NCBI RefSeq assembly: GCF_003700275.1
Contig: NZ_RBRE01000103.1
Coordinates: 62,001 to 126,000 of the forward strand
Direction of reading: 5' to 3'
Source: Pseudomonas cichorii
GTDB lineage: Bacteria; Pseudomonadota; Gammaproteobacteria; Pseudomonadales; Pseudomonadaceae
Length of the DNA: 64,000 bases
In this document: piece after piece, positions 35,219-44,119 of the stretch
Layout: the number at the start of each line of letters is the position of its first letter
Position numbering within the stretch: the first letter of the stretch is position 1
Notes under the pieces: model-generated
What the model saw: only the letters and a program-made list of their open reading frames with translations
The model's database searches: none
What the model was told of the DNA's origin: nothing
Made by a program: the position numbers and the translations under genes

Positions 35219-36541
35219 GTGTACAGAGACGATCTTCCCGCCAGGCTTCTCCAGGCCCTGGCTCCCTGGCGCAACGCGCCGGTCTGGCATGTCGGTTTCT
35301 CCGGCGGGCTCGATTCCACGGTATTGCTGCACCTTCTGGCCGAACTCGCCACGCGCGCAAGCCTGCCACCCCTGAATGCCATTCATATCCATCACGGTCT
35401 GCAGAGCGCTGCCGATGCTTGGCCGGATCATTGTCGGCAAGTGTGTCTGAAGCTGGGCATTGCCTTGCAGGTCGTGGCGGTGCAGGTCAGGCCGGGTGCC
35501 AGTCTCGAGCAGGCTGCCCGTGAGGTGCGCTATGGCGCCTTCACAAAAGCGTTGCGGGAGGGCGAGCTGTTGCTGACTGCGCAGCATCGTGACGATCAGG
35601 CCGAAACCTTGCTGTTTCGTCTGCTGCGCGGTGCCGGTGTGCGTGGCCTTGCCTGCATGGCGCCGTCCCGGCCTCTTGGGGCAGGACAACTGCTGCGCCC
35701 GTTGTTATCGGTTTCCCGTGCCGAGCTGGAAGCCTATGCGCAGCGGCATGCCTTGAGCTGGATTGAAGACCCCAGCAATGACCATCAACAGTTTTCCCGC
35801 AACTTCCTGCGTCGGCAGGTCATGCCCTTGTTGACGTCCCGTTGGCCGCAGGCGTCCGCCAGCATGGCCCGTACCGCCGAACACATGGGCGAGGCAGAGC
35901 AACTGCTGAGTGAACTGGCCACGCAGGATCTGGCGAGTGCGAAACCGGCTACCGATTTTGCCTGGTTGGGCATGCCGGTACTGGCCCTCGCGCCGCTTGC
36001 CGGGTTGTCACTGGCTCGCCAGCGCAATGCGTTGCGTCACTGGCTGGCTGCGCTGACCCGCTTGCCGGATAGCGATCACTGGGCAGGCTGGGAAAGCTTG
36101 TGTCATGCAGTCGAGGGCGCACGGCCCGTATGGCGGCTGGCCGACGGTGAACTGCATCGTGGCGAAGGGCATATCTGGTGGCTGTCGGGAAGCTGGTTGC
36201 AGGCTCCTGGCGCGCTGCCGACATGGCCTGAGGCAGGCGATAAATTGACTCTGCCAGGCAACGGTCAGCTGAGCATCGAGGGCGAAAGGCCTCTCGGGCC
36301 TTTGCAGATCCGCTATCGCCAGGGCGGTGAAATCATGCAGCTACAGGGTCGTGGTCATCGCGACCTCAAGCGTCTGCTCAATGAACAGGGTGTGCCGCTG
36401 TTCGTGCGCGGCAGATTGCCGCTGCTCTATCGCGGCGATGAGCTGCTGGCCGTCGCCAACCTGCCGGGACTCGACGGTTTGCGCCATGGAAACTGGCGAT
36501 TGCACTGGCTTGCACCGACGAGCGACCAAAGTTTGAGCTGA
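35219..36541 (+). CDS. tilS: tRNA(Ile)-lysidine synthase
   Basis: Converts C34 of the CAU-anticodon tRNA-Ile to lysidine using ATP, so that it reads AUA. 440 residues from GTG at 35219. The PP-loop SGGLDST is at 28-34, followed by HIHHGLQ and TAQHRDDQAETLLFRLLRG, and C-terminal TilS domains with IRYRQGGE. The frame is open upstream into REP DNA (ATG at 35192 and further), so the start is uncertain. GTG 35219 is the first candidate outside the repeat and leaves a family-like N-terminus (YRDDLPARLLQAL). Confidence 0.92.
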   Translation: MYRDDLPARLLQALAPWRNAPVWHVGFSGGLDSTVLLHLLAELATRASLPPLNAIHIHHGLQSAADAWPDHCRQVCLKLGIALQVVAVQVRPGASLEQAAREVRYGAFTKALREGELLLTAQHRDDQAETLLFRLLRGAGVRGLACMAPSRPLGAGQLLRPLLSVSRAELEAYAQRHALSWIEDPSNDHQQFSRNFLRRQVMPLLTSRWPQASASMARTAEHMGEAEQLLSELATQDLASAKPATDFAWLGMPVLALAPLAGLSLARQRNALRHWLAALTRLPDSDHWAGWESLCHAVEGARPVWRLADGELHRGEGHIWWLSGSWLQAPGALPTWPEAGDKLTLPGNGQLSIEGERPLGPLQIRYRQGGEIMQLQGRGHRDLKRLLNEQGVPLFVRGRLPLLYRGDELLAVANLPGLDGLRHGNWRLHWLAPTSDQSLS

Positions 36542-36805
36542 AAGGCCCTTTCAGGTAGACTACGCTCCCTTCTTGATACAGCTTCTGTTGGTTCTTTTGA
36601 ATCAACGCAAGTTGCCGGTTACCAACCAGTGTTTACTGGGCGATTCTTAAAATGTGGCGCCAAATAGGCAGGCTTCTGGCCAGTCGGTTCAAACGCAGCA
36701 GTTTCGGGAGTGCACCGTGAATTTTGTCGGTAATCGGGGGCTTCGGCCTTCCTTCGCTTTCCCCGGCGGCTCTGACCGCTTTAACGCAGACTTCTAGGGT
36801 TTTTC
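36542..36805 (+). other. Intergenic region tilS-pyrG
   Basis: 264 bases without a convincing gene. It opens with an odd 15-base palindrome TGAAAGGCCCTTTCA (36539-36553) that includes the tilS stop. TAAAAT at 36648-36653 could be a -10 but lacks a good -35. A GC-rich segment at about 36737-36766 could fold (CGGGG / CCCCG). No regulator site is recognised. Confidence 0.4.
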
Positions 36806-38437
36806 ATGACGCGCTACATCTTCGTCACGGGCGGTGTTGTTTCTTCATTGGGGAAAGGCATTGCCTCGGCTTCATTGGCGGCCATCCTGGAGGCGAGGGG
36901 ACTTAAGGTCACCATGCTCAAGCTGGACCCCTACATCAACGTGGATCCAGGGACCATGAGTCCTTTCCAGCACGGTGAAGTGTTCGTCACCCACGACGGC
37001 GCCGAAACCGACCTGGACCTTGGCCACTATGAGCGGTTCATCCGCACCACCATGACCCAGAACAACAACTTCACCACTGGCCGTGTGTACGAACACGTCC
37101 TGCGCAAAGAGCGCCGTGGTGATTATCTGGGCGCGACCATCCAGGTCATTCCGCACATCACCGACGAAATCAAGCGCCGCATCATCAAGGGCGCCGGCGA
37201 TGCCGACGTCGCGCTGGTCGAGATCGGCGGTACGGTTGGCGACATCGAATCGCAACCGTTCCTCGAAGCCATCCGCCAGTTGCGCGTCGAGATCGGTGCC
37301 AAGCGCGCGATGCTGATGCACCTGACGCTGGTTCCGTACATCGCCACCGCTGGCGAAACCAAGACCAAGCCTACCCAGCACTCGGTCAAGGAACTGCGCT
37401 CCATCGGCCTGCAGCCTGACGTGCTGATCTGCCGCTCCGACCATCACGTCGATGTGTCTTCGCGTCGCAAGATCGCGCTGTTCACCAACGTTGAAGAGCG
37501 TGCGGTGATTTCCCTGGAAGACGCCGACACCATCTACAAGATCCCGGGCATGCTTCACGCCCAGGGCCTGGACGATTTCGTCGTCGAGCGTTTCGGTCTG
37601 CAATGCAATGGCGCGGACCTGTCCGAATGGGACAAGGTGGTCGATGCCAAGCTCAACCCTGAGCACGAAGTCACCATCGCGATGGTCGGCAAGTACATGG
37701 AACTGCTCGACGCCTACAAGTCGTTGATCGAAGCCATGAGCCACGCCGGTATCACCAATCGCACCAAGGTCAACCTGCGCTATATCGATTCCGAAGACAT
37801 CGAGAACCAGGGCACCAGCCTGCTCGAAGGCGTCGACGCGATCCTGGTTCCTGGCGGTTTCGGCCTGCGCGGTGTCGAAGGCAAGATCACTGCCGTGCAA
37901 TTCGCTCGCGAGAACAAGGTTCCTTACCTGGGTATCTGCCTGGGCATGCAAGTGGCGGTCATCGAGTTCGCGCGTAACGTGCTGGGCTGGAAAGACGCCA
38001 ACTCCACCGAGTTCGATCGTACCAGCGCGCATGCCGTGGTCGGTCTGATCACCGAGTGGGAAGATGCTACCGGTGCAGTTGAAACCCGTACCGAAAGCTC
38101 CGACCTGGGCGGCACCATGCGTCTGGGTGCACAGGAATGCCAGCTCGAAGCCGGTTCCCTGGTTCACGATTGCTACGCCAGCGACGTGATCGTCGAGCGT
38201 CATCGCCATCGTTATGAAGTGAATAACAGGTTGCTGCCGCAACTGATCGAAGCCGGCCTGAAAATTTCCGGTCGCTCCGGTGACGGCGCGCTGGTCGAAG
38301 TGGTCGAGGCTCCGGATCATCCATGGTTCGTGGCTTGCCAGTTCCACCCTGAGTTCACCTCGACGCCTCGCGACGGCCATCCGCTGTTCAGCGGCTTCGT
38401 CAAGGCGGCACTGGCTCAACATCAGAAGAACGCCTGA
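36806..38437 (+). CDS. pyrG: CTP synthase
   Basis: Amidates UTP to CTP with glutamine. 543 residues: an N-terminal synthetase domain starting MTRYIFVTGGVVSSLGKGI, and a C-terminal class I glutamine amidotransferase domain with the nucleophile in YLGICLGMQ. The late His-Pro-Glu motif is CQFHPEFTS. It heads the pyrG-kdsA-eno-ftsB-ispD run that is conserved in gammaproteobacteria. Confidence 0.97.
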   Translation: MTRYIFVTGGVVSSLGKGIASASLAAILEARGLKVTMLKLDPYINVDPGTMSPFQHGEVFVTHDGAETDLDLGHYERFIRTTMTQNNNFTTGRVYEHVLRKERRGDYLGATIQVIPHITDEIKRRIIKGAGDADVALVEIGGTVGDIESQPFLEAIRQLRVEIGAKRAMLMHLTLVPYIATAGETKTKPTQHSVKELRSIGLQPDVLICRSDHHVDVSSRRKIALFTNVEERAVISLEDADTIYKIPGMLHAQGLDDFVVERFGLQCNGADLSEWDKVVDAKLNPEHEVTIAMVGKYMELLDAYKSLIEAMSHAGITNRTKVNLRYIDSEDIENQGTSLLEGVDAILVPGGFGLRGVEGKITAVQFARENKVPYLGICLGMQVAVIEFARNVLGWKDANSTEFDRTSAHAVVGLITEWEDATGAVETRTESSDLGGTMRLGAQECQLEAGSLVHDCYASDVIVERHRHRYEVNNRLLPQLIEAGLKISGRSGDGALVEVVEAPDHPWFVACQFHPEFTSTPRDGHPLFSGFVKAALAQHQKNA

Positions 38438-38452
38438 CGGGGATATCAGAAC

Positions 38453-39298
38453 ATGGCTCAGAAAATCATCCGTGTAGGCTCGATCGAGATTGCCAACGAC
38501 AAGCCAATGGTCTTGTTCGGCGGCATGAACGTCCTCGAATCCCGGGACATGGCCATGCAGGTCTGTGAGGAATATGTGCGGGTTACCGAAAAACTCGGTA
38601 TCCCGTATGTGTTCAAGGCCAGCTTCGACAAGGCCAACCGCTCTTCGGTCACGTCCTATCGCGGGCCGGGCCTGGAAGCAGGCATGCGGATCTTTGAAGA
38701 AATCAAGAAGACCTTCAATGTCCCGCTGATCACTGACGTGCACGAGCCCGAGCAGGCTGCGGTGGTCGCCGAAGTCTGCGACATCATCCAGTTGCCGGCA
38801 TTCCTGTCGCGCCAGACGGACCTTGTCGTTGCCATGGCGAAGACTGGTGCGGTAATCAACATCAAGAAAGCCCAGTTCCTTGCGCCTCAGGAAATGAAAC
38901 ACATCCTGAACAAGTGCGAAGAGGCCGGTAATGATCAATTGATCCTGTGCGAGCGTGGTTCCAGCTTCGGTTACAACAACCTGGTAGTGGACATGCTCGG
39001 CTTCGGCATCATGAAGCAGTTCGAGTACCCGGTATTCTTCGACGTGACCCATTCCCTGCAGATGCCGGGTGGCCGCGCCGACTCCGCCGGTGGACGTCGG
39101 GCCCAGGTTCTGGAACTGGCCAAGGCCGGTATCAGTCAGAATCTGGCCGGACTGTTCCTCGAAGCGCATCCCGATCCGGACAACGCCAAATGCGATGGCC
39201 CTTGCGCCTTGCGTCTGGACAAGCTGGAGCCGTTCCTGGCCCAGCTCAAGTCCCTGGATGAGCTTGTTAAAAGTTTTCCGGCTGTCGAGACCGCTTGA
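38453..39298 (+). CDS. kdsA: 3-deoxy-8-phosphooctulonate synthase (KDO-8-P synthase)
   Basis: Condenses arabinose-5-phosphate and PEP to KDO-8-phosphate for the lipopolysaccharide inner core; 281 residues. The family motifs FKASFDKANRSS, LPAFLSRQTDLV and FDVTHSLQMPGG are visible. It starts 15 bases after pyrG and functionally complements the lpx genes earlier in the window. Confidence 0.97.
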   Translation: MAQKIIRVGSIEIANDKPMVLFGGMNVLESRDMAMQVCEEYVRVTEKLGIPYVFKASFDKANRSSVTSYRGPGLEAGMRIFEEIKKTFNVPLITDVHEPEQAAVVAEVCDIIQLPAFLSRQTDLVVAMAKTGAVINIKKAQFLAPQEMKHILNKCEEAGNDQLILCERGSSFGYNNLVVDMLGFGIMKQFEYPVFFDVTHSLQMPGGRADSAGGRRAQVLELAKAGISQNLAGLFLEAHPDPDNAKCDGPCALRLDKLEPFLAQLKSLDELVKSFPAVETA

Positions 39299-39324
39299 GT
39301 CCGGTTCTCCGGTAAAGTGCCGTT

Positions 39325-39350
39325 CCCCCGACCCGGTGTCGGGGGTTGTC
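39325..39350 (+). terminator. Hairpin after kdsA
   Basis: CCCCCGAC (39325-39332) pairs with GTCGGGGG (39338-39345) around CCGGT, followed by TTGTCT. The T-run is weak, so termination may be partial, with eno beginning 95 bases later. Confidence 0.6.
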
Positions 39351-39439
39351 TCGTTCAGGCCTGCCCTGTTTCTCGCCTGACAGCGATAATCGTTTTTCCC
39401 AGCTGCGTCGTTTTCGTCAATCTTGGAGTGTTTACAACA

Positions 39440-40729
39440 ATGGCAAAAATCGTCGACATCAAAGGTCGTGAAGTTCTCGACTCCCGTGGCAATCCCACCG
39501 TGGAAGCAGATGTGCTCCTCGATAACGGCATCATCGGCAGTGCATGCGCGCCGTCCGGTGCTTCAACCGGCTCGCGCGAAGCGCTCGAGCTGCGTGATGG
39601 CGACAAGAGCCGTTACCTGGGCAAGGGTGTTCTCAAGGCAGTAGCCAACATCAATGGTCCGATCCGCGATCTGCTGCTGGGCAAGGACCCGGTTGACCAG
39701 AAAGCGCTGGATCAGGCAATGATCAAGCTGGACGGTACCGAGAACAAGGCAAGCCTGGGCGCCAACGCAATCCTCGCTGTGTCCCTGGCTGCCGCCAAGG
39801 CCGCTGCACAGGATCAGGACCTGCCGCTGTACGCTCACATCGCCAACCTCAATGGCACACCGGGCGTCTACTCGATGCCGGTCCCGATGATGAACATCAT
39901 CAACGGTGGCGAGCATGCCGATAACAACATCGACATCCAGGAGTTCATGGTTCAGCCGGTTGGCGCCAAGACCTTCTCCGATGCGATGCGCATGGGCACC
40001 GAGATTTTCCATCACCTCAAGGCTGTCCTGAAGGCCCGTGGCCTGAACACTGCAGTCGGCGACGAAGGTGGTTTCGCACCTAACCTGGCTTCCAACGAAG
40101 ACGCTCTGGGCGCCATCGCTGAAGCTGTGGCCAATGCCGGTTACAAACTGGGCACCGACGTGACTCTGGCACTGGACTGCGCTGCCAGCGAGTTCTACGA
40201 AGACGGCAAATACAACCTGTCCGGTGAAGGCCATTCCTTCGACTCGGCCGGTTTTGCCGACTACCTGGCCGGTCTGACCCAGCGCTACCCGATCATCTCC
40301 ATCGAAGACGGTCTGGACGAGTCCGACTGGGCTGGCTGGAAAGTCCTCACCGACAAGATCGGCGACAAGGTGCAACTGGTTGGCGACGACCTGTTCGTGA
40401 CCAACACCAAGATCCTGAAAGAAGGCATCGACAAGAACATCGCCAACTCGATCCTGATCAAGTTCAACCAGATCGGCACCCTGACCGAAACCCTGGAAGC
40501 CATCCAGATGGCCAAGGCTGCCGGTTACACTGCAGTGATCTCGCACCGCTCCGGTGAAACCGAAGATTCCACCATTGCCGACCTGGCAGTGGGTACTTCG
40601 GCTGGCCAGATCAAGACCGGTTCGCTGTGCCGCTCCGACCGCGTTTCCAAGTACAACCAATTGCTGCGTATCGAAGAGCAACTGGGCGCCAAGGCCGTGT
40701 ACCGTGGTCGCGAAGAGTTTCGCGGCTGA
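39440..40729 (+). CDS. eno: Enolase
   Basis: Interconverts 2-phosphoglycerate and phosphoenolpyruvate; also a degradosome component in this group. 429 residues from ATG at 39440 (MAKIVDIKGREVLDSRGNPT). ASTGSREALELRD, the metal site SIEDGLDESDW and the SHRSGETEDSTIADLAVG loop are intact. An in-frame start 123 bases upstream lies in non-coding DNA. Codon use is strongly biased, as for a highly expressed gene. Confidence 0.98.
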   Translation: MAKIVDIKGREVLDSRGNPTVEADVLLDNGIIGSACAPSGASTGSREALELRDGDKSRYLGKGVLKAVANINGPIRDLLLGKDPVDQKALDQAMIKLDGTENKASLGANAILAVSLAAAKAAAQDQDLPLYAHIANLNGTPGVYSMPVPMMNIINGGEHADNNIDIQEFMVQPVGAKTFSDAMRMGTEIFHHLKAVLKARGLNTAVGDEGGFAPNLASNEDALGAIAEAVANAGYKLGTDVTLALDCAASEFYEDGKYNLSGEGHSFDSAGFADYLAGLTQRYPIISIEDGLDESDWAGWKVLTDKIGDKVQLVGDDLFVTNTKILKEGIDKNIANSILIKFNQIGTLTETLEAIQMAKAAGYTAVISHRSGETEDSTIADLAVGTSAGQIKTGSLCRSDRVSKYNQLLRIEEQLGAKAVYRGREEFRG

Positions 40730-40826
40730 GTCGTAGATGGTAAAAGACAACGGGTGCTGCAGAAAAAGCCGGCCATGCCGACATATCTGCAGCCCTGATG
40801 CGGACGCTCCGCTGTAATCAGGAGTG

Positions 40827-40854
40827 ATTGAGCCTGGCTTATGTCAGGCTCAAT
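40827..40854 (+). terminator. Hairpin between eno and ftsB
   Basis: ATTGAGCCTG (40827-40836) and CAGGCTCAAT (40845-40854) form a perfect 10-bp stem with an eight-base loop. No T-run follows; it may be a rho-independent-like end of the eno transcript or an RNA-stability element. Confidence 0.5.
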
Positions 40855-40917
40855 GCCCTCAGTCGATTGTTCATATTGTTGGCTCTGCAGTCTTTTTTAC
40901 TGGGTACCTGATATTTC

Positions 40918-41196
40918 ATGCGCAGTCCTAACTGGTTGTTCCTCATCCTGATCCTGCTGCTTGGTGGTCTTCAGTATCGCCTGTGGGTGGGTAATGGAAG
41001 CCTGGCGCAAGTGGCCAGCCTGACCGAGCAAATTGCCGAGCAGCATGCCGAAAACGAAATCCTGCTTGAGCGAAACCGCGTTCTGGATGCTGAGGTCATG
41101 GAACTGAAAAAGGGCCTTGAAACCGTTGAAGAACGTGCCCGCCATGAGCTTGGCATGGTCAAGGATGGCGAAACCCTCTATCAGTTGGCGCAATGA
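40918..41196 (+). CDS. ftsB: Cell division protein FtsB
   Basis: Bitopic divisome protein that forms the FtsQ-FtsL-FtsB complex. 92 residues: a short cytoplasmic start, one membrane helix (about 5-21, NWLFLILILLLGGLQYRLWV), then a periplasmic coiled coil (about 28-75). The gene order eno-ftsB-ispD is the standard one. Confidence 0.94.
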   Translation: MRSPNWLFLILILLLGGLQYRLWVGNGSLAQVASLTEQIAEQHAENEILLERNRVLDAEVMELKKGLETVEERARHELGMVKDGETLYQLAQ

Positions 41197-41206
41197 CGTT
41201 GGTGCA

Positions 41207-41914
41207 ATGAAAGAATTCCTTCCTGCCTTCTGGGCAGTGATTCCTGCAGCGGGCATTGGTGCTCGCATGGCAGCGGACCGTCCCAAGCAATATCTGCAAC
41301 TGGGCGGCCTGACCATTCTTGAACACAGCCTGCTCTGTTTTCTCGATCACCCCCGGCTCAAGGGCCTGGTGATCAGTCTGGCTGTGGACGATCCCTATTG
41401 GCCAACCCTGCCTTGCGCCCTGGACTCACGCATTCAGCGTGTGGATGGCGGCAAGGAGCGTTCGGACTCGGTACTCAATGCCTTGTTGCATCTGCATGCC
41501 CATGGCGCAAGCGATGACGACTGGGTGCTGGTCCACGATGCTGCACGGCCCAATCTGGCGCGCAGCGATCTGGACAACCTGCTGGGTGAACTGGCGGACG
41601 ATCCGGTGGGCGGCCTGCTGGCGGTGCCGGCCCGCGATACCCTCAAGCGTGCGGACGAACACGGCCGTGTTGCGCAAACAGTTGATCGCAGCCTGATCTG
41701 GCAGGCCTATACGCCGCAGATGTTTCGTCTGGGTGCCTTGCACCGGGCGCTGGCCGACAGTCAGGTATCGAACGTCAGTATTACCGACGAGGCCTCGGCC
41801 ATCGAGTGGGCAGGGCAGTCGCCGCGTCTGATCGAAGGTCGCTCCGACAACATCAAGGTCACCCGCCCCGAAGACCTTGAATGGTTGCGTCAGCGCCGTT
41901 CGTTGGGCAACTAA
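41207..41914 (+). CDS. ispD: 2-C-methyl-D-erythritol 4-phosphate cytidylyltransferase
   Basis: Third step of the MEP isoprenoid pathway, forming CDP-methylerythritol. 235 residues from ATG at 41207 (MKEFLPAFWAVIPAAG). The CTP-binding PAAGIGARMAADRPKQYL and the LVHDAARP motif are clear. Upstream in-frame starts lie inside ftsB. Its 3' end overlaps the convergent LysR gene by four bases. Confidence 0.96.
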   Translation: MKEFLPAFWAVIPAAGIGARMAADRPKQYLQLGGLTILEHSLLCFLDHPRLKGLVISLAVDDPYWPTLPCALDSRIQRVDGGKERSDSVLNALLHLHAHGASDDDWVLVHDAARPNLARSDLDNLLGELADDPVGGLLAVPARDTLKRADEHGRVAQTVDRSLIWQAYTPQMFRLGALHRALADSQVSNVSITDEASAIEWAGQSPRLIEGRSDNIKVTRPEDLEWLRQRRSLGN

Positions 41915-42807
41915 GTCTGGTATTCGCTGCGCATCGCCAGTCCGTCCTTCAGATAGTCGACCAGCTTGCGCACCTTGGGTGACAAGTGGCGCTGTTGCGG
42001 ATACAGCGCCCAGACGGCGGTATTGGGTGGTTGATGAGCTTCGAGCAGCGAAACCAGCGCTCCGCTTTTCAGATGCTCCAGCACGTAGTAGTCCGGCAGC
42101 TGGCACAGGCCAACGCCATGCAGCGCTGCGTCCAGTACGGCCTGCCCGCTGTTGCAGCGCCAGTTGCCCTGCACCCGCTGGGAAATCTCTCTCCCGTCCT
42201 GGCGCAGCAGCCAGGTGTCACTGCCGCCGATCAGGCAATTATGGCGACTCAATTCCGACAGGCTATGAGGCCGGCCATAACGCTCCAGATAGGACGGCGA
42301 GGCACACAGGTACATACGCCGTGGCGCCAGCCGGGTGGCGACCAAACGTGAATCCTGTAGCCGACCCAGGCGAATTGCCAGGTCCATCCCTTCGTGAACC
42401 AGATCCAGAGTGTGATTGCTCAGTTCTATATCCACACGCAGGTGCGGATACAGATCCATGAAGCGCGTGACCAGTGGCGTGATGAAACGCTCGCCATAGG
42501 CCACGGCACAGGTCATGCGTAACAGGCCTTTCGGTTCGCTGGTCAGATCGCCCACCGCGCGCAACGCTTCTTCGCGGCCATCCTGCAGGCGCTGACAATG
42601 ATGCAGAAAGGTCTGGCCGGCTTCGGTCAGGGCTACGCGCCGGGTGCTGCGATACAGCAAGCGGGTTTGCAGGCGCTCTTCAAGGCGCACGATCTGTCGA
42701 CTGATGTGCGAGGAGGAAACGCCCAGGCGTTGCGCTGCTGCCGTGAACTGCCCGCATTCGGCGACCGCGACGAACTCATCCAGACCTTCCCAGCGATTGG
42801 TGTACAT
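41911..42807 (-). CDS. gfnR: LysR-type regulator, GfnR-like, of the formaldehyde operon
   Basis: 298-residue LysR-family transcription factor. N-terminal winged helix-turn-helix (about 1-65, FTAAAQRLGVSSSHISRQI) and a periplasmic-binding-like effector domain (about 95-295). It is divergent from adhC-fghA with a 105-base shared promoter region. In P. aeruginosa the LysR gene in this position, gfnR, activates adhC-fghA in response to formaldehyde. The symbol rests on that synteny; the family call is certain. Confidence 0.8.
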   Translation of the reverse strand: MYTNRWEGLDEFVAVAECGQFTAAAQRLGVSSSHISRQIVRLEERLQTRLLYRSTRRVALTEAGQTFLHHCQRLQDGREEALRAVGDLTSEPKGLLRMTCAVAYGERFITPLVTRFMDLYPHLRVDIELSNHTLDLVHEGMDLAIRLGRLQDSRLVATRLAPRRMYLCASPSYLERYGRPHSLSELSRHNCLIGGSDTWLLRQDGREISQRVQGNWRCNSGQAVLDAALHGVGLCQLPDYYVLEHLKSGALVSLLEAHQPPNTAVWALYPQQRHLSPKVRKLVDYLKDGLAMRSEYQT

Positions 42808-42912
42808 CGATTATCCCTGTACGGCAATAATGTTTTGCTTTTGCTCGGATTACTCGTCGCAAGGCACTGTACTACACTCCAGACCTTGTTTTTATCTCGC
42901 TGGAGAAGATCG

Positions 42913-44025
42913 ATGATCAAGTCGCGTGCTGCTGTTGCCTTTGAAGCCAAGAAGCCATTGGAAATCGTCGAAATCGATGTCGCCATGCCCAAGGCTGGGG
43001 AAGTGCTGCTGCGCGTCGTGGCTTCAGGCGTTTGTCACACGGACGCCTACACGCTGTCCGGCGCCGACCCGGAAGGCATCTTCCCGGCGATCCTCGGCCA
43101 TGAAGGCGGGGCGATTGTCGAGGCTATCGGCGAAGGCGTTACCTCGGTTGCGGTCGGTGATCATGTGATCCCGCTGTACACGCCGGAGTGCCGTCAGTGC
43201 AAATTCTGCCGGTCGGGCAAAACCAACCTCTGCCAGTCGATCCGTGCGACTCAGGGCAAAGGCCTGATGCCGGATGGTACTGCACGCTTTTCCTACAACG
43301 GTCAGCCGATTTTCCACTACATGGGTACTTCGACCTTTTCCGAATACACCGTGCTGCCAGAAATCTCGGTCGCCAAGATCCAGAAAGACGCGCCGCTGGA
43401 AAAAGTCTGCCTGCTGGGTTGCGGTGTCACCACCGGGATCGGCGCGGTACTGAATACCGCCAAGGTGAAACCGGGTGATACCGTAGCGATCTTCGGTCTG
43501 GGCGGCATCGGTCTGTCGGCCGTCATCGGTGCTGTCAAGGCCAAGGCTGCGCGGATCATCGCCATTGACATCAACCCGGCCAAGTTCGAGATCGCCAAGC
43601 AGTTGGGTGCAACCGATTGCGTGAACCCGAAAGACTTCGATCGCCCGATCCAGGACGTGATCGTCGACATGACCGATGGCGGTGTTGATTTCTCCTTCGA
43701 GTGCATCGGCAATGTGCAACTGATGCGCGCCGCTCTCGAGAGCTGCCACAAGGGCTGGGGCGAGTCGGTAATCATCGGCGTGGCCGGTGCCGGCCAGGAA
43801 ATCGCTACCCGTCCATTCCAGTTGGTGACCGGTCGCGTCTGGCGCGGTTCGGCATTTGGTGGTGTTCGCGGTCGTACCGAGCTGCCGAGCTATGTCGACA
43901 TGTCGCAAAACGGCGAAATCCCGCTGGATACTTTCATCACCCACACCATGGGCCTGGAAGATATCAACAAGGCATTCGACCTGATGCACGAAGGCAAAAG
44001 CATTCGTTCCGTCATCCATTTTTGA
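42913..44025 (+). CDS. adhC: S-(hydroxymethyl)glutathione dehydrogenase (class III ADH)
   Basis: Oxidises S-hydroxymethylglutathione, the spontaneous adduct of formaldehyde and glutathione, with NAD. 370 residues from ATG at 42913 (MIKSRAAVAFEAKKPLE). Catalytic zinc site SGVCHTDAYT, structural zinc cysteines in CRQCKFCRSGKTNLC, and Rossmann loop GLGGIGLSAV. It forms an operon with fghA; also called frmA in other bacteria. Confidence 0.95.
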   Translation: MIKSRAAVAFEAKKPLEIVEIDVAMPKAGEVLLRVVASGVCHTDAYTLSGADPEGIFPAILGHEGGAIVEAIGEGVTSVAVGDHVIPLYTPECRQCKFCRSGKTNLCQSIRATQGKGLMPDGTARFSYNGQPIFHYMGTSTFSEYTVLPEISVAKIQKDAPLEKVCLLGCGVTTGIGAVLNTAKVKPGDTVAIFGLGGIGLSAVIGAVKAKAARIIAIDINPAKFEIAKQLGATDCVNPKDFDRPIQDVIVDMTDGGVDFSFECIGNVQLMRAALESCHKGWGESVIIGVAGAGQEIATRPFQLVTGRVWRGSAFGGVRGRTELPSYVDMSQNGEIPLDTFITHTMGLEDINKAFDLMHEGKSIRSVIHF

Positions 44026-44030
44026 GTGAT

Positions 44031-44098
44031 AGCAGCAAGCTGCAAGCCATAAGCGGCAAGAGAGCGTACGACTTTCTTGCCGCTTGAAGCTTGCTGCT
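44031..44098. repeat. Complex inverted repeat between adhC and fghA
   Basis: AAGCGGCAAGA (44051-44061) and TCTTGCCGCTT (44075-44085) form a perfect 11-bp stem. An outer pair (44031-44047 with 44082-44098, AGCAGCAAGCTGCAAGC type) matches with one mismatch but shares bases with the inner right arm, so alternative folds compete. The AAGCTGCAAGC / GCTTGCAGCTT theme recalls dispersed repeats in Pseudomonas genomes. Confidence 0.6.
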
Positions 44099-44119
44099 TG
44101 AAGCTGGGAGCTAATATCT

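Noticed and set aside
36872..39169. 765-codon minus-strand frame opposite pyrG and kdsA
   Set aside because: Covers two essential enzymes and their junction; no domain signal.
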